Source: Marinobacter adhaerens HP15 | Lineage (GTDB): Bacteria > Pseudomonadota > Gammaproteobacteria > Pseudomonadales > Oleiphilaceae | DNA: 64,000 nucleotides | Reading direction: 5' to 3' | NCBI RefSeq assembly: GCF_000166295.1 | Contig: NC_017506.1 | Coordinates: 1-64,000, forward strand | Shown: piece after piece, positions 18,222-27,033 of the stretch | Layout of the letters: every line of letters starts with the position of its first letter | How positions within the stretch are numbered: position 1 is the first letter of the stretch | The notes under the pieces: model-generated | Seen by the model: only the letters and a program-made list of their open reading frames with translations | Database searches by the model: none | Told to the model about the DNA's origin: nothing | Position numbers and translations under genes: made by a program

Positions 18222-18635
18222 TTACTTTCGGCTTCGTAGTTTCCAGTCATCGGGCGGAATCTCCGAAGCGTCGAAATCTAGCTCGACATCTACTTGGTTC
18301 GGATCTTTGAAGAAGACTTGCCAGGTACGTTCATCGCCTGGCGCGCGGATAATTCGATAGGGCACCTCGAACTGGTCCAGTCTATCCAGCACAGAGGAAA
18401 GTCCTTGTGCGGAGAAGGCCATGTGGTCCAATACTCCTCGTCGAGGGTTGGGCATCATGTCTACACCAATCAAATGCAACATCGCCTTTCGCCCCGCCGG
18501 TGGATATAGCCACGTGCCATCGACCGGGAAAGGTGGACGGGGGCCCTCTTTAAGCCCAAGTAAGTCGATGTAAAACCTTCGGGTTGTTTCGAGCTGGTTT
18601 GTAACGACCGTAAAGTGATCCATTCCAAGTATCAT
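18222..18635 (-). CDS. Single-domain VOC (glyoxalase/bleomycin-resistance) protein
   Basis: A 137-aa protein with the VOC signature DHFTVVTNQLETTRRFYIDLLG at its N terminus and His residues at the expected strand starts (DHFTVV, LHLIG, LDHMAF) plus a late VELDF glutamate, consistent with a metal site. It could be a lyase, isomerase or dioxygenase-like enzyme acting as a dimer. It lies alone on the minus strand, convergent with the SDR gene, and its upstream region is a 546-bp gap shared with the flavoprotein operon. Confidence 0.75.
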   Translation of the reverse strand: MILGMDHFTVVTNQLETTRRFYIDLLGLKEGPRPPFPVDGTWLYPPAGRKAMLHLIGVDMMPNPRRGVLDHMAFSAQGLSSVLDRLDQFEVPYRIIRAPGDERTWQVFFKDPNQVDVELDFDASEIPPDDWKLRSRK

Positions 18636-19181
18636 AAATTGATCTCTAACTTAATTTTTTTGGCTCTACAGGGTTCTCTCTTCATTCCTTGAAGTTGCGC
18701 CCCCGGCAAACACCCGACCGAAAAAGCTTTAGGCGACTCACTACGACCCCACTGCGATGGCTCTATAAGCCGGGTTCAAGCTTGGCGTAGGGGAGGGTGG
18801 CTCCGTAGTTTGTAAGCGCTTTCTCTTGTCGAACCTGTTTGCTAACTCTGCAGTGTTTCTCGTGGTTAGTGTAAACCCTCGATTTCCAGAAATAATTCTA
18901 ATAAAAATATTATATTCTGTCTGCAGAATTAAGTGGTAGTCTAAGGTGTTGAAATTATTTGAAACTCGAATCCATGGGTTCCCTTTATTGGGCACGCCGT
19001 TTTACTCCAAGTAAAACTGATCTTCGATGTTGTTCGCGGAATTACTGATAGGGTCATGCTTAGCGTAAGGAGATCGTTTTGTGTGACGAACCACGAAGGC
19101 TTTTCCTCAACAATTAAACACCGAAGAGAAAGTCACCTACGCATACGACGCTCTGATCCGCAAAAATATGGAGTCGGTTTT
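18636..19181. other. 546-bp divergent intergenic region
   Basis: No gene is recognised; short open frames here lack ribosome sites and family features. The AT-rich part contains a palindrome ATTCTG-TCTG-CAGAAT (18914-18929), preceded by another AATTCT, a possible operator for the flavoprotein/P450 operon. The 25-bp dyad seen elsewhere is not present here. Confidence 0.5.
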
Positions 19182-20900
19182 ATGAACAATAACAACTCAG
19201 AATACGACGCAATCATTGTTGGTGGTGGCAGTAACGGACTATCTGCCGGCTGTTACTTGGGCATGGCTGGGAAAAAAGTGCTCGTTCTGGAGGCGTTGGA
19301 CAAAGTAGGAGGAATGGCATCATCAGGCCATTTAATACCGGAAGCTCCTGATCACCTCGTGCACCCATGTGCTCTAGATATGATGTCGATGCGCGTTCAT
19401 TCGCATGTACCAAAGGAGTTGGGCTTGTCTCGGCATGGTTTCAAAATTCTCGAACTCAGCCCGGGATATGTCTATTTGCACCCGGACGGTTCCTCTCTGG
19501 TGTTCTGGCGTGATCGCCGGAAGACAGCTGACGAGATCAGGCGATTCAGCGAACGGGATGCGGAAGCCTTTCTTCGGTTCATGGATCTTATCGATCTATT
19601 CATGGATGTTGCGTTACCTATGATGCGAGTTGACCCTGCTCGCACAAATATCAGAACTAAACTGCGCGTTCTGGGGGCCATTCTTAAAAAGAGAAAACTC
19701 AAGCCAGAGTTGATGGCTCTGATGACAGGGTCGGCTCATCAGGCAGCTCGGGAGCGCTTTGAGCACCCGGTGACCATCTCGGCGATGTGCGCTCTAACTG
19801 GCCTTGCCGGAGACATTACCGCTGACGGCGGCGGAATCTACTACGCGCTTCTTGGGTTTCTTCATCGTTTTGGCGTTGGACGTGTTTCTGGTGGAATGCA
19901 GCAGTTGAGCAATGCGATGAAAACTCGCTTGGAAGAGCTTGGCGGCACGGTCATGACTTCCGCTTCTGTAAGCGAAATCCTATCTGAAAAGGGTGTGGTG
20001 CAAGGCGTTAAGCTAGCAGATGGTCAGAGTTTTAAAGCGCCCGCCGTTATTGCAGGTTGCCATCCTAAAGTCGCCTTGGAGATGGTTAGTGCCGGTGAAA
20101 TCCCCTCAAACCTGTTAACGCGTATTGCGATGGCTCCCGCCAACGCGAAAGGAACAGGGCCTTTGAAAGTGGATTTGGCACTCAGTGGCCAGATTTCTGT
20201 TCCTAAGTTTGAAGCGGCGAGGGGTGATGGGCTTGATCTTCGTCGAGCATGTTTGCTCATCGGAACGGAAGAGGCTGTGCTAGAGAATTTCTCCTCCTCG
20301 TCGCGAGGCGAGGTTCCAAAGCTTCCCTACATCACGATGGCTGCGCCAAGTGCCGTAGATGCTACTCAGGCACCAGAAGGGCAGGATGTAGTCTACATAT
20401 ATCCGCCAGTCATGCCTGTTAATCCGAACAAGGGTTGGGACGTGATTCGGGAGCAAGTCGCAGATCAGGTTGTTGAGCAGGCTTCTCAGTATGTTGCGGG
20501 TCTGAAAGATCAGGTTATAGGACGTCGCATCGAAGCCGCGCCAGATTTTACCGCCCGTTTAAACACGGTTAATGGGTGTGTCGTGCATATCGATACGACA
20601 ACGATGCGTTCCAGCACTATGCGCCCCGCCCAAGGTTTGGGCGGCGATACGCTGCCGGTAGAAGGACTTTATCTGGGTAGCGCAGGTACTCATCCCGGTG
20701 GTGGGGTGAATGGCATGGCCGGCCGTTTGGCTGCAAGTCGTGTAGAGCGCTTTCTCGGCAAAACAGGCGAAAAAAAGAGCAGAATCGGCCCCCTGCTCGG
20801 TTTGGGTATGGGGACGAGGGTTTCCACGTCCCCCGTTTTTTTAGCAAAACTCCAACAAGAAAATTGCAAAAAAAGGAATAAACATGACGCTAACAGCTAA
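19182..20900 (+). CDS. FAD-dependent oxidoreductase of the phytoene-desaturase-like family
   Basis: A 572-aa flavoprotein with the dinucleotide-binding motif IIVGGGSNGLSAGCYLGMAG near the N terminus and the C-terminal HPGGGVNGMAGRLAA motif of the CrtI/phytoene-dehydrogenase-like family. The likely reaction is desaturation or isomerisation of a hydrophobic, terpenoid-like substrate. The start at 19182 follows GGAG by 8 nt. Its last codons overlap the P450 start by 17 nt. The final 30 or so codons run through a terminator-like hairpin (20810-20842) and look unlike the family, suggesting a recent C-terminal extension or a frame change. Confidence 0.82.
   Translation: MNNNNSEYDAIIVGGGSNGLSAGCYLGMAGKKVLVLEALDKVGGMASSGHLIPEAPDHLVHPCALDMMSMRVHSHVPKELGLSRHGFKILELSPGYVYLHPDGSSLVFWRDRRKTADEIRRFSERDAEAFLRFMDLIDLFMDVALPMMRVDPARTNIRTKLRVLGAILKKRKLKPELMALMTGSAHQAARERFEHPVTISAMCALTGLAGDITADGGGIYYALLGFLHRFGVGRVSGGMQQLSNAMKTRLEELGGTVMTSASVSEILSEKGVVQGVKLADGQSFKAPAVIAGCHPKVALEMVSAGEIPSNLLTRIAMAPANAKGTGPLKVDLALSGQISVPKFEAARGDGLDLRRACLLIGTEEAVLENFSSSSRGEVPKLPYITMAAPSAVDATQAPEGQDVVYIYPPVMPVNPNKGWDVIREQVADQVVEQASQYVAGLKDQVIGRRIEAAPDFTARLNTVNGCVVHIDTTTMRSSTMRPAQGLGGDTLPVEGLYLGSAGTHPGGGVNGMAGRLAASRVERFLGKTGEKKSRIGPLLGLGMGTRVSTSPVFLAKLQQENCKKRNKHDANS
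20810..20842 (+). terminator. Intrinsic-terminator-like hairpin inside the flavoprotein 3' end
   Basis: GGGGACG (20810-20816) pairs with CGTCCCC (20827-20833), followed by CG and seven T residues. It lies within the open reading frame, 40 bp before the P450 start, so transcription into the P450 gene may be partly attenuated. Confidence 0.6.
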
Positions 20901-22161
20901 TAATTTGGATATCGAAGCAGCATACCATGCGGTTTCAGATACGTATCTCGGTTCGGAAGTGGACATCCATGAGCTTTGCCGGGAAAAACGTCACAACGAA
21001 CCGGTCATGGAGGGGGATTTTGTAGATACATATCTAAAGGTGCCCACGAATGCCGGCGCAAAGGGAGGTAAGTGTGCAGTCACCCTCTTCAAATATAAGG
21101 ACATTCTTTCGGTTTTGCGGGACGGCGAAACCTTTACCAATGGCTTTATCGCTGAGGGTTTGGGAGCCTTCTTTGACGGCCTAATCGTTCTCGCTATGGA
21201 CGGAGAGCAGCACCGGCGGACACGAGCGTTGCTTCAGCCCATCTTCATGCCCCAAACAGTAAATACATGGAAACCGGAGATTGAACGGGTAATCCGTGAT
21301 GAGTTTTTGACTCCCTTGGTGGCGACGAAGGGCACGAATCTAATGGATTTCGGGCTGTATTTCCCAATTCGCGTAATGTACGCCCTGATGGGCTTCCCCA
21401 CAGATGATACGGAAAAATTCAAAAAGTATGCGAGTTGGGCTCTGGCCTTGGTGGCAGCAAATCAGATTGACCCCGAGAAAGCGAAGATCTTTGGGCCGAT
21501 CGCTGGCCAGGCCGTAAAAAGTCTATACGATTCAATCAATGAGGTTGTAGTTAAGACTCGTGCGGAAGGAGCTGAAGGAAACGGTCTTATAAGCCGTCTG
21601 ATTAATGCTGAGTACGAAGGAAGAGCACTTGATGACCATGAGGTGACTACTTTTGTTCGCTCACTCCTTCCCGCAGCCGGTGAGACAACGACGAGAACCT
21701 TCAGTTCGATCATGACTCTGCTCCTTGAGCGGCCGGATCTCTTGGAGCGGGTGAAAAATGACCGCAGTCTTATCAGCAAACTGATTGACGAATCAGTCCG
21801 CTTCGAACCTGTTTCAACCTTCAAGGTACGTCAGGCATCTAAGGATGTAGAAATAGGCGGGGTGAAAGTTCCCAAAGGCGCACTAGTGCAATGTATGGTG
21901 ATCTCTGCGAACCGAGATGAGGACATATTTCCCGAGCCAGACACTTTTGATATTGACCGTCAGGCTCGCCCCTCTCTGGGTTTCGGTTTCGGGCCACATA
22001 TGTGTATCGGGCAGTTTGTGGCCAAAGTTGAACTTAATTCGGCAATCAACGCGATTCTGGATTTATTTCCTGGTATTCGGCTGGATCCTTCGAAGCCAGC
22101 CCCGAAGATTGCAGGGGCCCAGTTGCGCGGCGCAAAGGCTATCCACGTAATCTGGGACTGA
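20884..22161 (+). CDS. Cytochrome P450 (paralogue 1)
   Basis: A 425-aa soluble bacterial P450. The oxygen-binding I-helix (AGETTTRTF), K-helix ExxR (DESVRFEP) and heme loop FGFGPHMCIGQF with Cys374 as thiolate ligand are all present. It is closely similar along its length to the P450 at 55212 (for example GFIAEGLGAFFDGLI in both). Electrons probably come from the [2Fe-2S] ferredoxin and reductase encoded at 30922-32491. It lies between a flavoprotein and a SnoaL-like gene. In diterpenoid clusters P450s hydroxylate or epoxidise the ring system; that role is inferred here. Confidence 0.93.
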   Translation: MTLTANNLDIEAAYHAVSDTYLGSEVDIHELCREKRHNEPVMEGDFVDTYLKVPTNAGAKGGKCAVTLFKYKDILSVLRDGETFTNGFIAEGLGAFFDGLIVLAMDGEQHRRTRALLQPIFMPQTVNTWKPEIERVIRDEFLTPLVATKGTNLMDFGLYFPIRVMYALMGFPTDDTEKFKKYASWALALVAANQIDPEKAKIFGPIAGQAVKSLYDSINEVVVKTRAEGAEGNGLISRLINAEYEGRALDDHEVTTFVRSLLPAAGETTTRTFSSIMTLLLERPDLLERVKNDRSLISKLIDESVRFEPVSTFKVRQASKDVEIGGVKVPKGALVQCMVISANRDEDIFPEPDTFDIDRQARPSLGFGFGPHMCIGQFVAKVELNSAINAILDLFPGIRLDPSKPAPKIAGAQLRGAKAIHVIWD

Positions 22162-22204
22162 GAGTTTATTGGTTATCGCCGACCCTTGGTCGGCGTAATG
22201 AGGC

Positions 22205-22570
22205 ATGAGCATGAGTGATTTAGAAGCTAATAACATTGAGCGCTTTCTTCATGGGCAGATTGAAGCATGGAACACGGGTAACAAAGAGGCCTTTTTCGAG
22301 CACTATCGAGAGATCTCTCCCAGTGGGCTAATCATTGAGTACGTGGGACAGCCACCACTAAACGTCGAGGGCTGGGCGGTACTGGAAGGTATGTGGGAGA
22401 AGCAGAACAGTAAGTTTTCTGTGGAAGTAGAGCTATCAGTTGTTGCGGGGCAAGAGGCTGCCTGTCATCACCGAAATGTCATGCGAGATGGTACTGGTGT
22501 GATTGAAACGATTGAGCATTATCGCTTCGTAGATGGCAAAACCTTCGTGCGATATTTCATTAAATCTTGA
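22205..22570 (+). CDS. SnoaL-like/NTF2-like small protein
   Basis: A 121-aa protein with the cone-fold pattern of the SnoaL/NTF2-like superfamily: N-terminal helices containing GQIEAWNTGNKEAFFEHY, then strands ending IEHYRFVDGKTFVRYFIKS. Members include isomerases, cyclases and proteins of unknown function. It lies 43 bp after the P450 gene and is probably the last gene of that operon. A second in-frame ATG at 22211 is an equally plausible start. No catalytic residues can be assigned with confidence. Confidence 0.7.
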   Translation: MSMSDLEANNIERFLHGQIEAWNTGNKEAFFEHYREISPSGLIIEYVGQPPLNVEGWAVLEGMWEKQNSKFSVEVELSVVAGQEAACHHRNVMRDGTGVIETIEHYRFVDGKTFVRYFIKS

Positions 22571-22681
22571 GCTGGGTAGTGCCCAATCTTCTATAACGCT
22601 TCAAACAGTAATCTGGTTGCTATGGACAATCCGTTCTGGCGCGGCTGGCTTTAAAACCAAATAGTTTTTTCTTACTTAATA

Positions 22682-22706
22682 TTTACACTAATTGGTAAAG
22701 TGTTTA
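22682..22706. promoter_or_regulatory. Operator-like dyad TTTACA-N13-TGTTTA
   Basis: Member of the recurrent 25-bp family. The flanks extend symmetry to TTTACACT/AAGTGTTTA. Located about 200 bp upstream of the universal stress protein gene. Confidence 0.6.
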
Positions 22707-22753
22707 ATAGTTGTTGCTGTATCAGTTTTCCTATTCTAAAGTGGGATACCGAG

Positions 22754-22785
22754 CTAATGCCGGATTCGCCCGAATCCGGCATTAG
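22754..22785. repeat. Perfect palindrome, 15-bp arms with 2-nt centre
   Basis: CTAATGCCGGATTCG (22754-22768) and its exact inverse (22771-22785) meet around CC. There is no U-tract, so it is not a typical terminator. In a transcript from the dyad-linked promoter it would form a very stable 5'-leader hairpin ahead of the universal stress gene. Confidence 0.7.
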
Positions 22786-22904
22786 GAAAGATTAGGCGCG
22801 CGTTGCGACCCATACCGAGAATGCGTCATTAATGGCGCTTTCGACAGACCAGATCGGTTAGTCACATCTGTCTTCTGATGAAGGCAAAGAAGAGGATGAA
22901 TAGA

Positions 22905-23333
22905 ATGGAAAATGTGCTGGTTCCTTTCGATGAGTCGAAGTCTGCTAGACGTGCGATTCAGTATGTGATTGATCGGGCGCAGCTCTTTGCGGGCCAAAAG
23001 CTGCATATAATAAACGTACAGGATGAAGTGAAGGTTTTTGGAGACTGCTTGACCCAAAGTATGATCGATGAAATGCATGAAAGCGCGATTGCTTATAGCT
23101 CAGAATTTACCGCGAGCGCTGCAGCAATGTTGGAAGGCACTGGACTGCGTTTTGAAACCCATGAATTGATCGGTGATGCTCCAAGTGAGATAGCAAAGGC
23201 TGTTAAAGAGTATGATTGTCACCTGGTCGTGATGGGTACTCGTGGCATGAGCAAGCTTGGCAATTTACTCATGGGTTCGGTCGCCACCAGGGTTATTCAT
23301 GAGGTTGATGTTCCCGTGTTGCTGGTCAAGTAG
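22905..23333 (+). CDS. Universal stress protein UspA family
   Basis: The 142-aa Usp domain begins MENVLVPFDESKSARRAI and ends with the nucleotide-binding motif VMGTRGMSKLGNLLMGSVATRVI followed by VPVLLVK, consistent with an ATP-binding type (G-2x-G-9x-GS). I prefer ATG 22905, with AGAGG about 9 nt upstream, over in-frame ATGs at 22878 and 22896. It is an isolated gene with an operator-like dyad upstream and the dioxygenase operon downstream, suggesting stress protection linked to aromatic oxidation. Confidence 0.85.
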   Translation: MENVLVPFDESKSARRAIQYVIDRAQLFAGQKLHIINVQDEVKVFGDCLTQSMIDEMHESAIAYSSEFTASAAAMLEGTGLRFETHELIGDAPSEIAKAVKEYDCHLVVMGTRGMSKLGNLLMGSVATRVIHEVDVPVLLVK

Positions 23334-23707
23334 TCTGGCTCTAATTTTAGGGGGCCAGATTTGAGTGCGTCTACGAAATTAGCTTCTATTTGGGACCACC
23401 CCTCACACCAGAGCCCCTCCTCCTGCCATTTATGTCATAAGGCATGGTGGCGCAAAAGCTAGTATCGCAGATTCACACGGATCGGAACGCCCACGAAACT
23501 GGCTCTAAATCTGAGTATTTCCCTAATCTCCTCTCAACGACGCACTCCTGACTCTCTTTCTTTTAACGTGCCACTGGTGGCAAAACCATTCTGCAATAGT
23601 TGATTTAGGTCAGTTTTGCAGCCGTCGCTTGCGCATATACTTGAGCATAATATGAACATAAATGTGAAAAATGTTCATATCTGTCAGAGTGAAAATGGAG
23701 AGCAAGT
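23334..23707. other. 374-bp intergenic region before the first dioxygenase operon
   Basis: No gene is visible. It holds a weak hairpin after the Usp gene (TCTGGC/GCCAGA around 23334-23358), a GCCACTGGTGGC palindrome near 23569, and the operator-like dyad at 23653-23677, which overlaps the expected promoter of the dioxygenase gene. Confidence 0.55.
23653..23677. promoter_or_regulatory. Operator-like dyad TGAACA-N13-TGTTCA
   Basis: A perfect-arm member of the 25-bp family (ATGAACAT/ATGTTCAT with flanks), centred about 43 bp before the Rieske alpha-subunit start. A TAATAT element abuts its left edge, so it would cover the promoter start-site region. Confidence 0.72.
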
Positions 23708-25102
23708 ATGACGAACAACAATAATCCGGTACTGAGCGACGGTACTAGAATCACCGACCTCGTCGATTTAGAACACCGTGAAGTCAAAATGCGCACGTTG
23801 TCTGATCCAGAACTGTATAACCTCGAAATGAAGAAGATCTTCGCCAGGACATGGGTCTTCCTTGGTCACGAAACCGAAATTCCTAACAAAGGAGATTTTA
23901 TCGTTCGAGACATGGGGTCTGACTCGGTAATCATCGCCCGTTCCGGTGATGGACAGATCCATGTGTCGTTGAATGTTTGTCCGCACCGCGGCATGAAAAT
24001 ATCCACACTTGAGGGAGGTAATGCATCAATCCATCTATGCATATACCACGGCTGGGCCTTCAAGCCGAATGGCGATTTTGTTGGGGCACCGGTAGAAAAA
24101 GAGTGCATGCATGGCAAGACTCGTACGAAAGCTGAGCTTGGGCTGAGAAAAGCTCGAGTAGCCCTATACGGAGGCCTAATCTTCGCGACATGGAATATTG
24201 ACGGCCCATCATTCGACGAGTTCCTGGGTGATGCTAAATGGTACTTTGACACCCTTTGGTGCCGCACACTGGCTGGTATGGAAGTGCTCGGACCGCCGCA
24301 GCGCTTTGTGGTGCGTGCCAATTGGAAAACAGCTGCCGAACAATCAGCTTCCGATGGCTTCCACACTCTTACCTTGCACCGTTGGCTGGGAGAGGTGGGG
24401 CCATATGCCAAGAAGCCCGACGGGGAAGGCAAGGGCGGCGACCTGACTCCAGAAATGTACGGTGCAGAGGTATGGACAGAACATGGGCACACCATGCGCT
24501 GTATTGAACTGGACCGAAAAATTCGAAGGCTCACCGGCAAAGACCCGTCCACCTTGACTCCGGAAGAGAAGCTTACGCTCCTGCCGCCGCCAGGCATTAC
24601 TAAAGAGATGGTGCCCGAACTACTCAGTCGCTTTAGCGATGAGCAACTGCAGCTTATGAGTTCGAACCCCCCTCAGGTTGGTAATTTTTTCCCTAACGGT
24701 TTGTTCGAATTCATTTACCTTCCGCAGCCGGACGGCACCGTACTCGGTGCCATGGCTTTGCATGCTTATGTACCCAAGGGGCCCGACAAGCTTGAGTTCG
24801 TCAACTGGATTCTGGCCGAGAAAGATACCCCGCCTGAGATCAAAGCGAAAATGCTTCGTCAGTCAATTCAATTACTCGGTACCTCAGGCATGGTTGAGCA
24901 GGACGATTCTGACACCTGGCCTCACCAAACCATCGTTTCGAAGGGAGCCATGAGCCAGGACATCACCCTCAAATATCAGGCGCTTTATGAGACCGGTAAA
25001 CCAGAAGGCTGGCCGGGTCCGGGGAATGTTGGTGCGGGTTTTACCAAGGACGATACCCAATGGCAATGGTGGCTCTACTGGCATGACCTGATGACTGCCT
25101 AA
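23708..25102 (+). CDS. Rieske ring-hydroxylating dioxygenase, alpha subunit (paralogue 1)
   Basis: The 464-aa catalytic subunit has a Rieske [2Fe-2S] site, C91-P-H93 then 17 residues then C111-IY-H114. The mononuclear iron site follows as D216-GF-H219 and H224, with the third carboxylate in the VEQDDSDTWP segment near residue 400. It would add O2 across an aromatic ring to give a cis-dihydrodiol, with the beta subunit encoded at 25179. It is highly similar to the second alpha subunit at 43219, with the same residue numbering of ligands. By context it resembles DitA1 of diterpenoid degraders. An operator-like dyad lies just upstream. Confidence 0.93.
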   Translation: MTNNNNPVLSDGTRITDLVDLEHREVKMRTLSDPELYNLEMKKIFARTWVFLGHETEIPNKGDFIVRDMGSDSVIIARSGDGQIHVSLNVCPHRGMKISTLEGGNASIHLCIYHGWAFKPNGDFVGAPVEKECMHGKTRTKAELGLRKARVALYGGLIFATWNIDGPSFDEFLGDAKWYFDTLWCRTLAGMEVLGPPQRFVVRANWKTAAEQSASDGFHTLTLHRWLGEVGPYAKKPDGEGKGGDLTPEMYGAEVWTEHGHTMRCIELDRKIRRLTGKDPSTLTPEEKLTLLPPPGITKEMVPELLSRFSDEQLQLMSSNPPQVGNFFPNGLFEFIYLPQPDGTVLGAMALHAYVPKGPDKLEFVNWILAEKDTPPEIKAKMLRQSIQLLGTSGMVEQDDSDTWPHQTIVSKGAMSQDITLKYQALYETGKPEGWPGPGNVGAGFTKDDTQWQWWLYWHDLMTA

Positions 25103-25178
25103 ACCTGATCCGAGCTCATTGATCTAATAGTCGTCGGTCCTTGAACGGACCACATGAAAGATATTAGGGAGAATTACA

Positions 25179-25754
25179 ATGAACGAATTGCAGCGCCTGC
25201 TGGAACCTAGTCCACTGCCGCCGACAGACCGTGCTAAGCGAATTTCGAGCGGTGATCCGCTTTATCACGAAATTGTGGATTTCTTTCACGATGAAGCTGA
25301 GTTGCTCGATAATTTGCAGCTAAAACAGTGGGGCGAGAGCCTGACCCGCGATCTTGAGTATAACTTGCCAATCCGCCAGACACATCCCGTGCGCCATCAA
25401 GATAAGACTGTGGTGCGAACCGTTCAACATATGCACGATACCTATGAATCGATGATGGTTCGGATCATGCGTATCACCGACACCAAGAGCGCCTGGGGCG
25501 AGGATCCCCCTTCGCGCACCAAGCGTTTGATCGGGAACGTACGCGTTTTTAGAACCAGCAAGCCTGATGAATATAAAGTGCTGAGTTATCTTTTGGTAAC
25601 CCGAAGCCGTTTTGATTTCGATGATTTCGACCTGATCCCATGTGAGCGCCACGATATTCTGCGACGCGAGAGCGGACGTCTGAAGCTAGCTCGGCGTGAA
25701 GTAATTGTTGATCAGGCCGTGATAGGCACTCCGAATCTCGGGATTTTTTTCTGA
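25179..25754 (+). CDS. Ring-hydroxylating dioxygenase, beta subunit (paralogue 1)
   Basis: A 191-aa small subunit with the SnoaL-like cone fold of aromatic dioxygenase beta chains, recognisable from YHEIVDFFHDEAELLDN, the WAEDPPSR-like WGEDPPSRTKR segment, and the C-terminal RLKLARREVIVDQAVIGTPNLGIFF. It forms a hexameric oxygenase with the alpha subunit encoded 76 bp upstream. It is clearly homologous to the protein at 44651. No ferredoxin or reductase gene lies in this operon, so electron carriers must come from elsewhere in the region. Confidence 0.92.
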   Translation: MNELQRLLEPSPLPPTDRAKRISSGDPLYHEIVDFFHDEAELLDNLQLKQWGESLTRDLEYNLPIRQTHPVRHQDKTVVRTVQHMHDTYESMMVRIMRITDTKSAWGEDPPSRTKRLIGNVRVFRTSKPDEYKVLSYLLVTRSRFDFDDFDLIPCERHDILRRESGRLKLARREVIVDQAVIGTPNLGIFF

Positions 25755-25961
25755 CTGGAAGTAATCTGTCTTGATTCAGGAGAAGATGAATAAGCTTCCA
25801 GACTCCTTCGGGAGCTACAGCTGTCCTCTGGCCGTCTATGAGTTAGCTAAATTGAAAGCCGAAGGGTAAAACGATTTATCGTTTAGCAGGCGGGTCTCGA
25901 CGGATGTCGCGACCCGCTCAACTCCGAATTACCAGATCAAAGAATTGATTCTTCGGCCACG

Positions 25962-25996
25962 CCCCCAAACACCTTCAAGTTAAGTCGGGGGTTTTT
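25962..25996 (+). terminator. Intrinsic terminator after the first dioxygenase operon
   Basis: CCCCC (25962-25966) pairs with GGGGG (25987-25991), followed by TTTTT. A further GGGTC/GACCC hairpin lies upstream near 25892-25915. It separates the convergent dioxygenase and 344-aa genes. Confidence 0.55.
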
Positions 25997-25998
25997 AA

Positions 25999-27033
25999 CT
26001 AAATGAGGTCTGCACCTCTTACATTTCTCTCGGAACCGTTTCTTCGATCTGACTCACCCCATGAAAGCCAGTGGTCAGGTGTGCGTGTGTCGCCTACTTG
26101 GCGCCAGCGACCTTCCTGTTGGGCAGTGATTGGAAAACCCCCAACAAAATCAATCATCTCACCCTTGGGGTCTGGCAGAAACTCCCACTCTTCTTCGCCA
26201 TCAAGAACAATGCGAGCAGACTCCAGAAAGTAACTGCCATCTTTGTGGATTGCCTTGCCTTCAATGTCGTTCGTGACTCGAACCTCTCCTTTCTCATTCA
26301 TAAGTATGGCGTAGCCAAGATGGTTATGTCCCACCATGAATGAGCCCGCATCCCAGGTGCCATCGGTATAAACAGTGACAAAGGACCACCAGATGACGTG
26401 CATTTTGTTGTTGACGACTAGATCCTTTTTGAAATGGATGGCGCCGCCTTCTGCCATATAGAACTGATCTAGTGCCATCGCCCCTTTTACTGGCCGACCT
26501 TCACAAACGCCATGGATGTCCCATAACTGGGAGACGTAAAAAGTTCCCCATTCCACACCAGGAAGATACCACTGCATGCCTGAGCCCAAGAGCTTCCCCT
26601 CCAGCTCAAATAGTCCTTCCTCCTTCCATGTTAAACGTTCGCTGGATGCTGTGATTTTCCAGGGATTTCCCGACTCACCTGGCTGGTTGCTCCAGGTAAC
26701 GACGTCGCCATTGAGAGTCTGTAAGGGGATGGGTGTTTCAGCCTGAGCTTTCATTCGCTCATGATCCATGCGCAAGTTTTTGCCATCGATGTGATTGGTC
26801 TGATAAATGAATTTTGTCGGGTTTGGGGTTCCACCTGGGGCCAACAGCGAGCGAACAAAAGAATAGATATTGCCGTCCACATCCCGCACTGAGCCAAACG
26901 GCGAACTCTTACTGAGCTTTAGTCCAAAAAATCCGCGTTCGCCGGCCATCGCGGGTCCTGTCACCTTGTGAGGACCAACAAGCTGTTGGTAGTCGAAATC
27001 GCCGCGTTCGGGAATAGTTTTAAACCTTTTCAT
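25999..27033 (-). CDS. Uncharacterised 344-aa protein, beta-rich
   Basis: I do not recognise a firm family. The protein is Trp-, Tyr- and Gly-rich with many short predicted strands, no signal peptide and no membrane segment. Segments such as WNQ-like VTWSNQPGESGNPWKI, GVEWGTFYVSQLWDIHG and GTWDAGSFMVGHNHLGYA suggest two lipocalin-like halves, loosely reminiscent of AttH/CrtC-type hydratases. That resemblance is weak. It is encoded alone between two catabolic blocks, with a well-placed AAGGAGAAC ribosome site upstream of 27033. A role in terpenoid modification is speculative. Confidence 0.6.
   Translation of the reverse strand: MKRFKTIPERGDFDYQQLVGPHKVTGPAMAGERGFFGLKLSKSSPFGSVRDVDGNIYSFVRSLLAPGGTPNPTKFIYQTNHIDGKNLRMDHERMKAQAETPIPLQTLNGDVVTWSNQPGESGNPWKITASSERLTWKEEGLFELEGKLLGSGMQWYLPGVEWGTFYVSQLWDIHGVCEGRPVKGAMALDQFYMAEGGAIHFKKDLVVNNKMHVIWWSFVTVYTDGTWDAGSFMVGHNHLGYAILMNEKGEVRVTNDIEGKAIHKDGSYFLESARIVLDGEEEWEFLPDPKGEMIDFVGGFPITAQQEGRWRQVGDTRTPDHWLSWGESDRRNGSERNVRGADLI

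Larger units (their letters stand above)
22571..22904. other. 334-bp upstream region of the universal stress gene
   Basis: No coding potential. It contains, in order, the 25-bp dyad at 22682-22706 and a perfect 15-bp-arm palindrome at 22754-22785, both upstream of the UspA start. Confidence 0.6.

Noticed and set aside
18741..18995. Minus-strand open frame of 84 codons between the VOC and flavoprotein genes
   Set aside because: Runs through the AT-rich promoter region, lacks a ribosome site and any domain signature.
23866..24597. Minus-strand open frame of 243 codons over Rieske alpha paralogue 1
   Set aside because: The sense strand encodes every Rieske and iron-site ligand; the antisense translation has no domain.
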